This document shows, piece by piece, positions 11,352 to 46,910 of a stretch of 64,000 nucleotides of DNA. The translations under genes were made by a program, and so were the position numbers. The DNA lies in NCBI RefSeq assembly GCF_034702125.1, contig NC_085868.1, positions 23,172,276 through 23,236,275 of the forward strand. The letters are read 5' to 3'. The stretch comes from Engraulis encrasicolus. Its lineage: Eukaryota > Chordata > Actinopteri > Clupeiformes > Engraulidae. The notes beneath the pieces are model-generated. The model did no database searches and was not told where the DNA came from. It worked only from the letters and a program-made list of their open reading frames with translations. Position 1 is the first letter of the stretch. Each line of letters begins with the position of its first letter.

Positions 11352-14300
11352 CTGCCAATCACAGACAAGTCACGTGACGTCAAGTTGTTTAACCCATCCG
11401 AGGCAAGACAGGTCAAGTCTGTTAACCAGAGACAAGTCTCATCAAGTCAATTATCCAATCACAGACGGACAAGCCACATCATGTCAGTTGTCCAATCAGA
11501 GACAAGGGAGGTGGTGACAGCATTGGATCTGATGGATCTTTGTTAAACTCGCCATAGTTTTTTGGTTACATCACGGTCAAACACAGACCACGCAAGCAAA
11601 GCCAGTTTTATAGATGTGGTATGCTTTACAACTGAAATGGACGTACTGTAAAGAGCTTCATAGGTAAAATGTAGGGCAAGTCCCACAAGCAGACAATAGA
11701 ATAGAATAGAATAAAAACAGACCATAAAAGTGTTCTTATCTTATCTTATCTTATCTTAAGCCTTCTCAATCAGACACAAGCCTCATTAAATCAGAGAGCC
11801 AGTCATAGAGAGAGGCAACTTTGATGTCAGCAGTGGGCATCAAACTTTCAACTGTGTTTGTTGTTCAAGGTAAAGTCAGGTAAGAGCTGAGATCCAAGCA
11901 CCTGGAGTTATCCTGGCCATGCCCTGGATACATGAGAATCTTCATGCACTTACAGTATACAAAGTACATATATTGTAGTTTCAAACGGAGTATGATACCA
12001 AGGCACTCATCTTCTGTAAACTGTACCAAGGCACTCATCTTCTGTAAAAAAAAAAAATGCTTTTATTTTATGGGCGAAGCATGATTAAAACACTTTGACG
12101 AGCAGCCTCTGTTGTGTGACAAACTGAGTTCAAATATATAAATTCTATGAGTGTTCTAAGGCAGTGGTTCTCAACTGGAACAGTCTTAGGACCCACCATT
12201 TACTCTCATTCGGTCACGACCCAATTTTTTTAGCATTCAAGTCAATTCAATATAATTCTCAAAATGTAACTAAGACTCGAATGACTGGTTGCACGCTGCC
12301 TATCTCGCATAAACATTCAGATTGTATCTATGACGACAGATGACACGGAGTTCACTAGCCTATCAAAATAAAAGTTGTTAATTGTTGCAGGAAAAGTTGG
12401 ATTTTTTTTTTTTTAGAATTACGCTTTTTTTACACCAAGGCTCCGCGACCCACTTTTGGGTCGTGACCCACCAGTTGAGAAACACTGTTCTAAGGTGTGT
12501 AGGTGGGAAGATCACCAATTGGGCATCATTTTCTTACAAAGTGTAGTTTGACTGGTGTTTTGGTTGCCCGGCCTACAGCGTGGAAGTGGAGTTGTCTCTT
12601 ATTTGAACTACAAAGAGAGTCTACGCTCTTTCAAACTTGCTCTTTGTGGCTTTGGCCCTTAGAGCTCTACAAAGTAAATTTACAGGTCACATTCGCCCTG
12701 TTCAAAGTTAATGAACCGCTAAAACAATTTTGGAAACATTGAAAAAAAAAGGAAAACTGCTTAGTGCTGTTCGTAGCCTAAATGAAATTTGGTGTGCAGC
12801 AGAGGTCATACCAATTAGTTTTATTATGCCTTTATTTAATGAGTCTCTGTCCTTTACATCATGCAAATGAGTTGTAAGGTTTAAGCAACATGATGTTGCA
12901 GATGCACACAGTGTGCAAATGAAAAGCTGTGATTAATTTTATTATTTATTAATATTATTTTAGAAACACCCATTAAATCTGCTTGCAGGGCTGGGCTTGT
13001 CATCTGGCATATAAGATATTTTCCCAGCGGGCCGACAGTCCTCAGGGGCTGAAGCTTTTGGCCTGTTTTTTTCCCCAAACCAGCAGAAGTGCCAAAAATA
13101 AAAGTAAAAAAAGAAATCGCTTCCTTCCAACACAGGTAACCTATCTGAGTAAAAAGTAGACCTTTGTATTTGTCTCATGATCAGCTGACTCGGCTCTAAC
13201 TGGATCAAGTCTGTGCTGAGTTCAGTCAGTAACAACACAGTCTATGGCCCTACCGTGGCTGATATGGTATGGGCACACGTTTACCACTCGGCCGACCCGG
13301 ATTCGATTCCCGGTCCGGGTCCTTTGCCGGTCCTTCCCCATCTCTCTCTCCCAGATCACTTCCTGTCTCTCCTTCACTATCTTGTCTCACCAAAACCAAT
13401 AAAGGCTGAAAAGCCCCCCAAAAAATACTTAAAACAAAAACAAAAACAACACAGTCTATCTCATTACGTAATATGGCGTAAATACTGTTACAGCTATGTA
13501 ATGCCATGTGCTCAGTGTTGTACTTACACCATGAATTTACTTTTACTTTTTCTTTTGACACCTCTGGAGACCAGTCCGAAATTCAGATGGTGCGGCCCAT
13601 TGGCGCACCTTTAATATGCAGACAGTGAACTATCATAACTGTGTAGGCAAAAAAAAATGCCCAGGCTGATTTTTAGCCCCAGTTCAACCTGTCTGTTTTG
13701 ATCAAAAGAAGGACATAAAGGTCTCTTGCATCAAATCCATCACAGCTACACTTAACCTGTCCTTGCATTGAAGGCCCCAATATAGACTTGCAAAATCACA
13801 CCACATATTAAACACACATTATCCATGTCTTGGAATCTGATTAATGCAGTCACTGTGATTTAAGTTACTGTAGGTCACAAAATTAAAAACTGACATTGCT
13901 TTACAGATGACCTCCACACCAATTAGTGAGCGAGCATGTTTTGTTTATAGTGTGTGTGTTTTTTTTTTGAAGAGAAAGTGCGCTCAACTCCCAAATGTTT
14001 CTTACAAAGTCTTCGGGTGCGAGCAAACAGCAAAGTTCATGTTTAGTAAAAAAGCTGCACTCCCGGATGTGTTTCTTGCAGTTTTAATACTGGGTTAGCA
14101 TGGCTGACAGACAGACGTTTTGGTCTAAGCCTTCTTCAGTGACTTAGGCCGAAACGTCTGTCTGTCTGCCATGCTAACCCAGTATCAAAACTGCAAGAAA
14201 CTCATCCGGGAGTGCGGCTTATTTGTTTATAATGTGTCAGTGGTGTAGTCTACGTAGAACGCGGGTATATGGAGTATACCCACCTCAAAATTTCAGGGAT

Positions 14301-14747
14301 TTCAGTATACCCACTTAAAATTGATTGATCCATTATTTAGAATGGCACAAATATTTACAGTATACCCACTTCTAAAAATGCTCAAATATACAGTATACCC
14401 ACCACAAAAAAGTAGACTACACCACTGTAGTGTGTGCAGTTTGCGTAGTGCCATGAACTGTGGCTTTAAGCATCCCGAGAGGACGATGAACCAGCAGAAC
14501 AACAGCAAGAAAGTTCAGCTTCGACTGCAAAAGTTTCTGAGTAACAAGGACCTCAAGAGCACAATGCCAGAGGCCTATGCAACTCGAAGTTGGGACCTTA
14601 TTAAGACACAGTTGAAACTGCAAGTTTTCTCGTTTGCATATAGTAACCCGCTGTGTGGACGCACACAGGCTCGCAGGCACGCACGCACACAGACACAAAC
14701 ACACACATGCACACGCACACGCGCACACACACACACACATGCATACG

Positions 14748-14829
<82 letters not shown>

Positions 14830-15722
14830 TTTGGCAGACCTTTGTAAAACTAATTCAGCATGACTTCTGCAGAAAGGAAGACCTTGAGAAACACTACTCA
14901 CCAGATTCCTCACTGCATTGTACTTCTGCAGAAAAAAATGTAGGGAGAAAGAAGAACAAAGATGTGATAGATATTATAATATACTTTTTTGAACTCGCAA
15001 GTACAAATCATTGTTGCATCATACAGATGAAATTTTAAGTGCAGAGAAGTTATTTTCATTGACTGAGCGTTCTTTACACATTGCCCACAAGAGAGGAAAA
15101 AATTAATCTTCTCTTTAAAATAGCAGCTACTGTCTTGCAGAGAAAATTATATCTACAGGTAGAGTATTGTGAATTGCGAGAGCCTTTAGCACAAGGCATT
15201 GACTTAATAAATGAACTTAAGAGCATCCTATAGAAAGTATCCCATCACTCTCCGTGTGAGATACCATATCAGTCTGAGTAACACAGCGCGGTACACGAAA
15301 CAGAATATAAATCCAATACTGGTCTGAGACACTACTAGCCAACCAGAAGCATGAGACTATTGATAACACTGTACAATATCTGACAAATGCTCTTTCAAGT
15401 CAAGTGGTAGACCTATACAATATTTATTCTGCTTCTTACAGATACATGTTAAAAAATACATGTTTGAGATTTTGCGGAAGACCTACATACAGTATTTTAC
15501 AGTGCTTGGTCTCAATTTTTTCATGTCAACCCTCAAATCTTGAGGTTGATACCAGTTGTATTGTACTGTAGCAATGCTGTAGATCAACTTTGTTAGCATT
15601 CACCTCCCCCAGAAGTGAGAATGAGTCTTTCCTCCAAACTGGGCTATTTGCCATGCAGCCTTACCTGTGAGCCAGAGGTATCCCAGCAGAACTGTGCAGA
15701 AGAGCAGGCTGAGGCGAGGCAT
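11170..15722 (-). CDS. otos: Otospiralin (otos), spliced gene
   Basis: Coding exons 15722-15665 and 11351-11170 join in phase to 79 codons plus stop, close to the roughly 89 aa of mammalian otospiralin. Order: an N-terminal hydrophobic signal ([20 protein letters not shown]), then a compact mature region with the family pattern [16 protein letters not shown], then [16 protein letters not shown], and a short acidic C-terminus ending PEE. The aromatic S/T-S-D-F-W and I-E-D/E-x-A-R-T-F-x-A-H-F-P features are those known for otospiralin, a small secreted protein of inner-ear fibrocytes and vestibular support cells needed for hearing in mammals. The intron is 4.3 kb and phase 1, with donor GTAAGG and acceptor ATTGGCAG. 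Only the family identity is sequence-based; ear expression in this species is inferred. Confidence 0.93.
11356..11520. repeat. Intronic minisatellite at the otos exon 2 acceptor
   Basis: Imperfect units of the type CCAATCACAGACAAG followed by TCACATCAAGTCAATT recur starting near 11356, 11425, 11456 and 11491, with a further relic near 11767. The first copy overlaps the otos acceptor itself (GTCTGTGATTGGCAG on the sense strand). Confidence 0.7.
11697..11760. repeat. (AGAAT)n and (TTATC)n short tandem repeats
   Basis: Three to four AGAAT units near 11697-11713 and five TTATC units near 11735-11758, within the otos intron. Confidence 0.85.
12162..12487. mobile_element. hAT-type MITE (CAGTGGTTCTCAACT family), copy 2
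   Basis: The ends CAGTGGTTCTCAACTGG and CCAGTTGAGAAACACTG are flanked by exact 8-bp duplication TTCTAAGG (12154-12161, 12488-12495). Same family and orientation as 8559-8896, but inserted in the otos intron. Confidence 0.92.
12488..13230. other. otos intron, nothing else recognised
   Basis: No exon, RNA gene or bounded repeat is seen. The short open frames show no recognisable domain. Confidence 0.4.
13246..13444 (+). mobile_element. tRNA-derived SINE with perfect 15-bp TSD
   Basis: The head contains polymerase III-like elements: an A-box-like GTGGCTGATATGGTA and a B-box GGATTCGATTCCC. A tRNA-unrelated body (CCTTCCCCATCTCTCTCTCC) follows, and the tail ends in AAAACAAAAACAAA. The exact 15-bp duplication AACAACACAGTCTAT flanks it (13231-13245, 13445-13459). 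It is the same family as the inverted copy at 28872-29066. It is not a functional tRNA gene because no acceptor stem or full cloverleaf is present. Confidence 0.93.
13460..14048. other. otos intron, nothing recognised
   Basis: AT-rich sequence without coding signal or bounded repeats. Confidence 0.4.
14049..14220. repeat. Long hairpin (foldback) with hammerhead-like centre
   Basis: Arms of about 80 bp: TGCACTCCCGGATGTGTTTC through CTGGGTTAGCATGG on the left and CCATGCTAACCCAG through CATCCGGGAGTGC on the right. The loop includes CTTCTTCAGTGAC. On the minus strand the apex reads CTGAAGAAGGCTTAGACC-AAAACGTC, resembling a degenerate form of the hammerhead-like motif at 54598-54635. Confidence 0.85.
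14238..14427. mobile_element. hAT-type MITE
   Basis: Termini CAGTGGTGTAGTCTAC and GTAGACTACACCACTG are perfect inverted repeats. Flanks TAATGTGT and TAGTGTGT match at 7 of 8 positions. The interior carries several TATACCCAC direct repeats. 190 bp, non-coding. Confidence 0.88.
14451..14632 (+). other. Coding-like open frame of unknown identity
   Basis: About 60 codons from ATG at 14451 ([20 protein letters not shown] and on) have a coding-like composition, with many G/C third positions and varied residues. This is unlike the microsatellite frames that surround it. It ends by running into a (CA)n tract. I do not recognise the protein, and no splice sites are obvious. It is antisense within the otos intron and could be a retrocopy or transposase fragment, or chance. 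Confidence 0.25.
14680..14826. repeat. (AC)n microsatellite, ACGC-rich at its left
   Basis: Mixed CACG/CACA sequence followed by about 35 perfect AC units (14757-14826). Confidence 0.96.
14830..15660. other. otos intron, nothing recognised
   Basis: AT-rich, with no exon or bounded repeat recognised. Confidence 0.4.
15665..15722 (-). CDS. otos: otos exon 1, signal peptide
   Basis: ATG at 15722-15720 begins 19 codons plus one base, encoding [19 protein letters not shown] and the first base of a glycine codon. The donor GTAAGG starts at 15664. The hydrophobic core [13 protein letters not shown] is a typical secretory signal. A possible acceptor CCATCAG lies about 20 bp upstream of the ATG, consistent with a separate 5' noncoding exon. 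Confidence 0.9.
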
Positions 15723-16107
15723 GATGAGTTCTCTCTTGCGCCCTGATGGACCACCACAATTGAGAAGGAGAAACAGGCTCCATCAAACACAACACACAGC
15801 CAGCTTGAATCATGCCAAACACCACACATATATCAGTCATTTTAATTCATAAAGATCTAACAGGTCTAAAAAAAAAAAGTGACACTGTTAAAGGTAAATA
15901 GGCCTCTGCATTTGCTTTAAATGCTGCAGCTGGTCTCAAAGGTTGTTTTGCACAGTTGCTGTTCCCAGTCTTTATAGGTGAACTCTGAATAATAGATATG
16001 AGATGGAGGCGCTGGTACAATGTCTACACACTAACTACAGTATCTGCAAAATGCAGCAGCTTCACCTGACTTTCATTCAGGTGCAATACACCGATATATA
16101 CACTTAC

Positions 16108-16168
16108 AGTTGAAGACTCCTGATGGTAGCTGCTGTGGAGGCCGGGTGTTGAGGTGTGTGTGAGATCC
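16108..16168 (-). promoter_or_regulatory. otos: Candidate otos noncoding first exon and core promoter
   Basis: On the minus strand a TATA-like CTTATAG (near 16200) lies about 30 bp before 16168. About 60 bp later the sequence ACT|GTAAGTG gives a strong splice donor at 16107. This fits a short 5' UTR exon spliced to the acceptor just before the otos start codon. A second TATA-like GCTTATAAGC lies near 16415. Position-based inference only. Confidence 0.35.
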
Positions 16169-16494
16169 GTAGTCTGTCCTGCTCGTCTCTGGGGCTATAA
16201 GAGTGTGTTTGTGTCTATGTAGGCTATGTACACCTCTGTAAAGCTCCTTGTATTGTAAGGGCTGTGTGTTTACCTTTCACGTACACACATGATGGGTTGG
16301 CAGTGCACCCCCATCTCCTCTGCACTCTGCCGTCTTTTCCGACGTCCGCTCCACTTTTCACACCTGCACAAGGCACGCCAGCTCTGTGAAAGGGCACCAT
16401 TGTGGAGGGCACGGCTTATAAGCTAGGGGGCAAACGCGAGGAGCAGAGACAGGGCCAACCAGGGGCCATGGGAAACTACAACACACGGGGAGCC

Positions 16495-16744
16495 CAGGGT
16501 TGCCAGATCATGGGGCTATATGATTTCCAGCCCAAGTCAAGCTGAATTGACTTGACTTGATTTCCAGCCCAACAAATGCTCAACAAACACCTGAAGGCAG
16601 TAAACCCCACCCAAATTCTAACTAAATTCTATTGATCTTTATGGTAATAAATCTACAGAAAAACCCACCTAATATACGTACTTGTTTTCCAGCAGATAAT
16701 CATCCCCTTAATAGCCCAATTGGGAAACCAATCTGGCAACCCCG
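16495..16744. mobile_element. MITE with GGGTTGCCAGAT termini
   Basis: Left CAGGGTTGCCAGAT and right ATCTGGCAACCCC are inverted. The interior holds TGACTTGACTTGATTTCCAG and duplicated TTCCAGCCCAA blocks. No clear 8-bp target duplication remains. Confidence 0.7.
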
Positions 16745-16749
16745 GGCTT

Positions 16750-18230
16750 CACACGTCATTGTGTCTGAAGCTTAAGGGACAAGGCAGTTGTATTGCTCAT
16801 TGTATACCCCTGACTTGTTAGTACCTCACTACACGGGGCACTTGAAATCCTTGAGACCAGAGGCACTTTTTTTTAGTTTAGCCCTTTCTGAAATCCTGAC
16901 CCTTCTAATGGGGGCATGTTTTTTTTACATTTCTTTTTTTGTAAATCACCGTAACATACTCCAAATGTCATCCCAAAAGTTACTGCTGTGTTGTAAGGTA
17001 TCTGGTGATGTTTCATAACAACAGAGGTTTGGAGCATGTTGATATGTTTTTTGTCCCCCCATTAGAATTACCAGGATCTAAGGGCTAAACCAAAAAAAAT
17101 GTGACTAAACTGGGTCAGCCTACTGTCAAGTCAATAAGGTCGCATGAGCAGTACAAATGCATGTCGGAATTGTCCGCAATTCCCCTTTAAACAAGCACAT
17201 CCACCTATACATACATCTGGGTGCGGACGAAAAGGACAGCTGGACCAACCAACAGAACACAGGCCATGTTCACAAGGCTGGAACTTCACTGTGAATGTGA
17301 GACATACAGTAGGCCTAGACCAAACCCTATTGGCAGAATGTCTTTTTTGTCTGGTGGGTTGGTCTAGCCTTACATCATACTGCGCTAGGAAAAATGCAGT
17401 ATCTACGCCAACGTTGAAAATGAGGAAAATGCCTTCAAATATTGGTATTTTGGAATGGATATTGTAGTTTCGGCAACTTTGACATAGCAATACTGTATCT
17501 TCTATAACGGGACACATTTGGACCATAAGGCTTTGTCACAAGATGATGGGCGTGTTATGAAGACCATTTTCAGTCTGAACTCAATTTTGAAAAGATATGT
17601 ACAATGGTTACTGCACCGTGCCTTTGTAGGGCAAGATAGGGGATTATCATAGCTGGGCCATGAATCTGGCCTGGTATGTTCTCTGATTTCAACAATCTGT
17701 CAAGTTTTGAATCTGTGCAGTGGCTCATTGGGATGGGATTATCACGGTGAATTTGCCTATGGTGAGAGCCCAGACTATACAGTTTGTATTGTAGTCTGGG
17801 AAATTAATTTAGGAAACGTGATTGGTCGATTCTGCGCTGGTGTTCGATGATTGACAGTTATGCCCTTATGGCCACACCTTTTTTAGCGGACCAGAAGTGC
17901 TTGGTTGTTGAAACATTCCATCCCATTGTTGACGTCACCTGTTCAGTATCTTGTTAGAAATAAGAAAGTCTTTGGTCTGGCTTGCCAGGACAGCATACAT
18001 TGTAAAGTCAAGTGCCTTAAGCACTCAGAGGAGTAGAAGAACGCTATACCCTGTAAAAGTGGTTCATCTCCCATTCTACTTCAGTCATTGGAAAAAAAAA
18101 CATTTTGTATTAAAGCATAATGGGATTGCAAGTCTCTGTTCAGTAAGTTTAAAAAGTTACAAAAAGAGAAAAGGGAATGCTTCACTGGGTCCTCTATCCA
18201 TTTAGTAAAAAAAAATTGTGCTCATCAAAA
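16750..18230. other. Intergenic, nothing recognised
   Basis: No gene or bounded repeat is seen. A small palindrome occurs near 17770-17802 (CCCAGACTATAC and GTAGTCTGGG). Confidence 0.35.
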
Positions 18231-18234
18231 AAAC

Positions 18235-18287
18235 TTGATGAAGACAATAGGTCGAAACGCGTAGGCATGTAGCCAGTGTTCAATAAA
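18235..18287 (+). ncRNA. Degenerate hammerhead-like motif plus AATAAA
   Basis: TTGATGA-A-GAC-AATAG-GTC-GAA-ACGCGT reproduces the layout of the better motif at 54598-54635: core, 3-bp stem II, GAA and palindromic ACGCGT. It departs from the hammerhead consensus CUGANGA at its first base (C to T), and stem I is not convincing. AATAAA follows at 18282-18287. It is probably a decayed retroelement end and inactive. Confidence 0.35.
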
Positions 18288-18698
18288 GGCTTTTTAACTT
18301 TTGTAAGGAGTACCCCAAATAGTGTTTTTTTCTTTTCATGGAAGTTTAAAAAGTTCTTGGGTTTCTTATCATAATTCAAACTTATAGCCTACCGTCATTT
18401 AGACAGTCTGAACAATAAGAGGTGCCCGGGAGCTTCAGTAGCAATGTGTACCTGGAACACAGTACGGATTCCATCACATCTACCAGAGAAAGAACATCAG
18501 TCTGACTCTTGAAATGAAAAGCATTCTTCAAATGAAAGAAAAAACCCAACACCACACTTTTCTTATTGTTTGCAAAAGTTCCACCCCAAAAACTTTCCAA
18601 ACCTTCTCATGAAGAATATTATTACGCACACAAATCCAGGCTTGCATAATGAAGCCAGACAGGGGACTGTACAGTAGTATGGTCTTTAGAGCCTCCCC

Positions 18699-19132
18699 AG
18701 GGTTCCCACTCTAATTCAGATACAAAATTCCATGATTTTCCATGACTTTCCAGACCCAAAAAACGGAATTTCCATGACCACTTCCGTATAAAGAAATGAC
18801 ATTAAAAAAAAAAATAAATAAAGTGTGAAAACTGAAGATCATCTTGACTCCTAGAGCCGACGCCGAGCCATCGCCAGACTTCAGTGGGCTTATTGCATTC
18901 TAGAATGTTTCACATTACAGCGCAAAACCAAACCGTTTCTTCTGAAGAGTTGTATTATAACCAGTAAGAAAGTGTTATACATCAAACAAAAAAGTTTTTG
19001 CTTTTACACAAATGGTAAGAAAATTCCATGACTGTGCATGCAAAATGGTAAAATCCCATGACTTTCCATGACTGGAAAAACTTTTATGAAATTCCATGAT
19101 ATTCCAGAAATTCCATGACCCGTGGGAACCCT
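18699..19132. mobile_element. hAT-type MITE (AGGGTTCCCAC termini)
   Basis: Ends AGGGTTCCCAC and GTGGGAACCCT are inverted. Flanks GCCTCCCC and GCCTCCCT match at 7 of 8. The interior has many copies of TTCCATGACTTTCCATGA-type sequence. 434 bp, non-coding. Confidence 0.85.
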
Positions 19133-20775
19133 GCCTCCCTGGCTTCCTGTCGTTCCCAGCCAAAGGAGGCCTTGAGGTGCCCCAGCAATGGCTGCCTACC
19201 TCAGCCCCTGCCAGACACTGTGGCTGCCCCCAGGATTAAGCCTTCCGACCGGGCTAATCCAGTCAGCGCATCCCCTCAGCAAACCGGTGGGAAACAGACC
19301 AGAGAGGCAACGGAGCAGGACTGATCTCTCACAGTATCATTAACGTAACACAGTGCAATTACCGGTGAGTTATAGTGGTGACTCTGCATGGGCCGTGGGG
19401 CAGCGACAGGGCTGGCCCAACAGTGATCTACAGTACTAGGCGGCAATGCAGCTGCTGTTGCTGTGCAACAGCGGAATGACAACAATTATCTAAAGAGCAC
19501 CACCTACTGCAAGGTACCTGAACTGCAACAGAATGCCATTATCAATGTGTCAATTACTAGTCTAAAATCAAAGTGGTACTACTAAGGATACATATTCAAT
19601 ATATACATATTCAATATATAGCTTTATATATGCAGATTAACATTTCACCCCAAGTTGGGAGTGAATATAGGCCTACTGTATATTTTTCAGTCATATCTCT
19701 TGGTCTGTGAAGCCATTTCATTTCTTACACTTACAGGGGGTGTTTGTCAACATTATAAAATTGCAGTGCTGAAATAAATGCTAACTTATTAGAACAATAA
19801 TGAATCAAGTACCTTGAAAAAAAAATCTTTAATTGATCAAATGTATGTCAATTCTAACACTGTAAGTGTACAGCACTATATGTCTGAAACTAAATTATAT
19901 ACTTATGCACTGTAACTCTTCCTCTTAAATATAGACATACTGTACAGATGAAAAGCTTTTAAATAGCGATCCTCAATAACATTCTGACATAATTGTCAAA
20001 AAAGGAGAGGTGGGAATTATATTTCATGTATTTTGGGTAAACATGGTGATTTGGCAACTGTGTTTGTATACAGTTTGTACGCTGTCATTCGGTGGCCTTA
20101 GATATTCATTCATAGATAACTCTTTGCTCTGATGATATAAGGGAGGACTGTGAACATGTCGTGTGTATATGTGTTGTGGGAGTGTGGCTAGGAAGGAGGG
20201 ATACATTAGCAGTTACAAGGGGTGACATGGCACATTTGGTTGTACATCCACAAACATTCCACTGAAAGAAAAGACAGAAAGAAGAAACAAGACATCAGTT
20301 CCACTTTTCGCCACTAGATGGAACCCTTTTCCAACCCTCAGACACAGAGAACGACAAATCATACAAGAGGGTCAGTTCCCTGAGAGTTCCCCTTCTCTAT
20401 ATCTCTCTCTGTCTGTCTGTCTGTATCTCTCATTCACTCCATCTCCATCTCTGCCTCTCTCTTTCATGATTAGTGCTCTGCCGCTACATAGTTTTGGCAC
20501 AGCCCGTGAATGAAAAAATACCTGTGTACATTTGGCTGCAAGTGTTCATCATACTCAAATAGTTCTACTTGTTCTAAGTGAGCAATGGATACAGCTCATC
20601 CAGAGCCTTTGGTGGGTCTTGCAAAAACATTCCCAACAACAACATTTAAGGATACATGGAACAGAAAAAGAAATACGCCCTGTTATTCGGAAAGATTTGT
20701 TTTTTTTAAGCCCATACGTTTTTTTTTCCCTCTGGTCTTGAACCGCTACAGCTAGCAACAATTGGCAGACACAGA
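19133..20775. other. Intergenic between nck2 and otos
   Basis: No gene recognised. A short CTCTCTGTCTGTCTGTCTG run occurs near 20402-20425. AT-rich sequence dominates 19560-20060. Confidence 0.4.
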
Positions 20776-20778
20776 AGT

Positions 20779-20905
<127 letters not shown>

Positions 20906-20936
20906 GCTGTTGCCTATTCATTTGGGTTGTATTGTT

Positions 20937-20942
20937 TTTATT
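20937..20942 (-). terminator. Candidate nck2 polyadenylation signal AATAAA
   Basis: This is the first AATAAA on the nck2 sense strand after the stop codon, about 1.08 kb downstream. A variant ATTAAA occurs earlier at 21243-21238. Neither can be confirmed without transcript data. Confidence 0.3.
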
Positions 20943-21687
20943 GGGTCAGATGTGGGCCCCGAACATTTGTGAAAATTTCAAGTTGGGCCCCAAGTTGGAA
21001 AGGCTTGGGAAGAACCCCTACTGTAGATTCTAGAGTCTAGAAGGTGGGCTTCGGGGTGAAGGTTCCTGGAGGGAGGGAGCGTTGCTGTATGGCGGAGTTC
21101 CACTGAGCAGGAGGAACCGCTATATAGAATACTGAGAGATGAGGCCAGACCAGCGTCCAAAGGCAATGAGTGAGTGATTATTATTACGGTGGTCACTTAG
21201 TGAAGGCAAGTACAGTAAGTACCTAATTTCATACAGCTTTAATCCACAAGCTAACCACACTACAAAAAAAACAAGACAAATTAAGAAAAAAGAAAGGGGG
21301 GAAAAGAAGACATTCATAATAATAATAATAATCAAAAAACAGATCCAGGGATGCTGGACATACAAGTGTATAGAACGACAGCTTCAACTGACATCTCTGC
21401 TTGTACCGTGACAATCTTTTTTCTTTTTAGCATCTTCACATTTGGCTCCAAGGTTCTAGTTCTCCCTTGGCTCTCTCGTCGTAGTAGAACCTTATTGAAG
21501 GGCCTTGTTCCGTTTCTACGTACCGTGAAAAGGTTCCTTTAGTTCTCTCTGGAACAGTTGCCATTAGCCACAAAGGAAGATGAGGAGGAGCCAACGCCCC
21601 ACTCCAAAACATCCAATCCTGAGGCTTGCTTTCAGGCAGGGAGGGTGAGTGCATCAGTTCTTTGCGAGTGTGTTCAAAGGGTCCGGT

Positions 21688-21732
<45 letters not shown>

Positions 21733-21735
21733 TGT

Positions 21736-21772
<37 letters not shown>

Positions 21773-21891
21773 TGTGTGTATGTGTGTGTGTGTGCGTGCG
21801 GTGTGCGCGTGTGCTTACTTGCTTGTCTGTGTATGTGTATGTGTGTGTGTGTGTGTGTATGTGTGTATGCGTGTGCGTGCTTGTCTGGTCG

Positions 21892-21968
<77 letters not shown>

Positions 21969-22021
21969 CGCGTGTGCTTACTTGCTTGTCTGGTCTATGT
22001 GTGTGTGTGTGTGTGTGTGTG
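21688..22021. repeat. Compound (TG)n in the nck2 3' UTR
   Basis: TG runs are interrupted by AGTGTGTGTA, GCGTGCGGTG and a duplicated block TGCTTACTTGCTTGTCTG (near 21811 and 21975). On the sense strand this is a CA-rich 3' UTR beginning right after the stop codon. CA repeats are known binding sites for hnRNP L, but any effect here is inference. Confidence 0.95.
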
Positions 22022-46542
<24,521 letters not shown>

Positions 46543-46626
46543 CTTTCATCGAGTCAGGCTGGAAGACGAAGAACAAGAACAAGACAATAAATATCATGTG
46601 CATGTACTGTATTATACTGTATGTTC

Positions 46627-46873
46627 AGAAGAAGGAAGAAGAAGAAGAAGAAGAAGAAGAAGAAGGAAGAAGAAAGAAGAAGAAAGAAGAAGAAAGAAGA
46701 AGAAAAAGAAGAAGAAGAAGAAAAAGAAGAAAAAGAAGAAAAAGAAGAAGAAGAAGAAGAAGAAGAAGAAGAAGAAGAAGAAGAAGAAGAAGAAAGAAAA
46801 AGAAAAAGAAAAAGAAGAAGAAGAAGAAGAAGAAGAAGAAGAAGAAGAAGAAGAAGAAGAAGAAGAAGAAGAA
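46627..46873. repeat. (GAA)n tract next to the nck2 exon 1 acceptor
   Basis: About 245 bp of GAA with occasional GAAA/GGAA. On the sense strand it is a (TTC)n polypyrimidine run ending about 67 nt upstream of the exon 1 acceptor. Lysine, glutamate and leucine/serine open frames here are artefacts. Confidence 0.97.
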
Positions 46874-46910
46874 ATATATGTTGTGTATTTATACTACTAC
46901 AGATAAACTC

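Noticed and set aside
13246..13320. tRNA gene candidate with B-box
   Set aside because: No complete cloverleaf or acceptor stem; A-rich tail and 15-bp target duplications show it is a SINE.
15644..15829. 61-codon minus-strand frame at otos exon 1
   Set aside because: Different frame from the signal peptide and lacking a hydrophobic signal; the ATG at 15722 in the other frame fits the donor and family.
16224..16412. 62-codon minus-strand frame near a TATA-like site
   Set aside because: No similarity recognised and no linking splice sites. It may be part of the otos 5' region but is not a supported protein.
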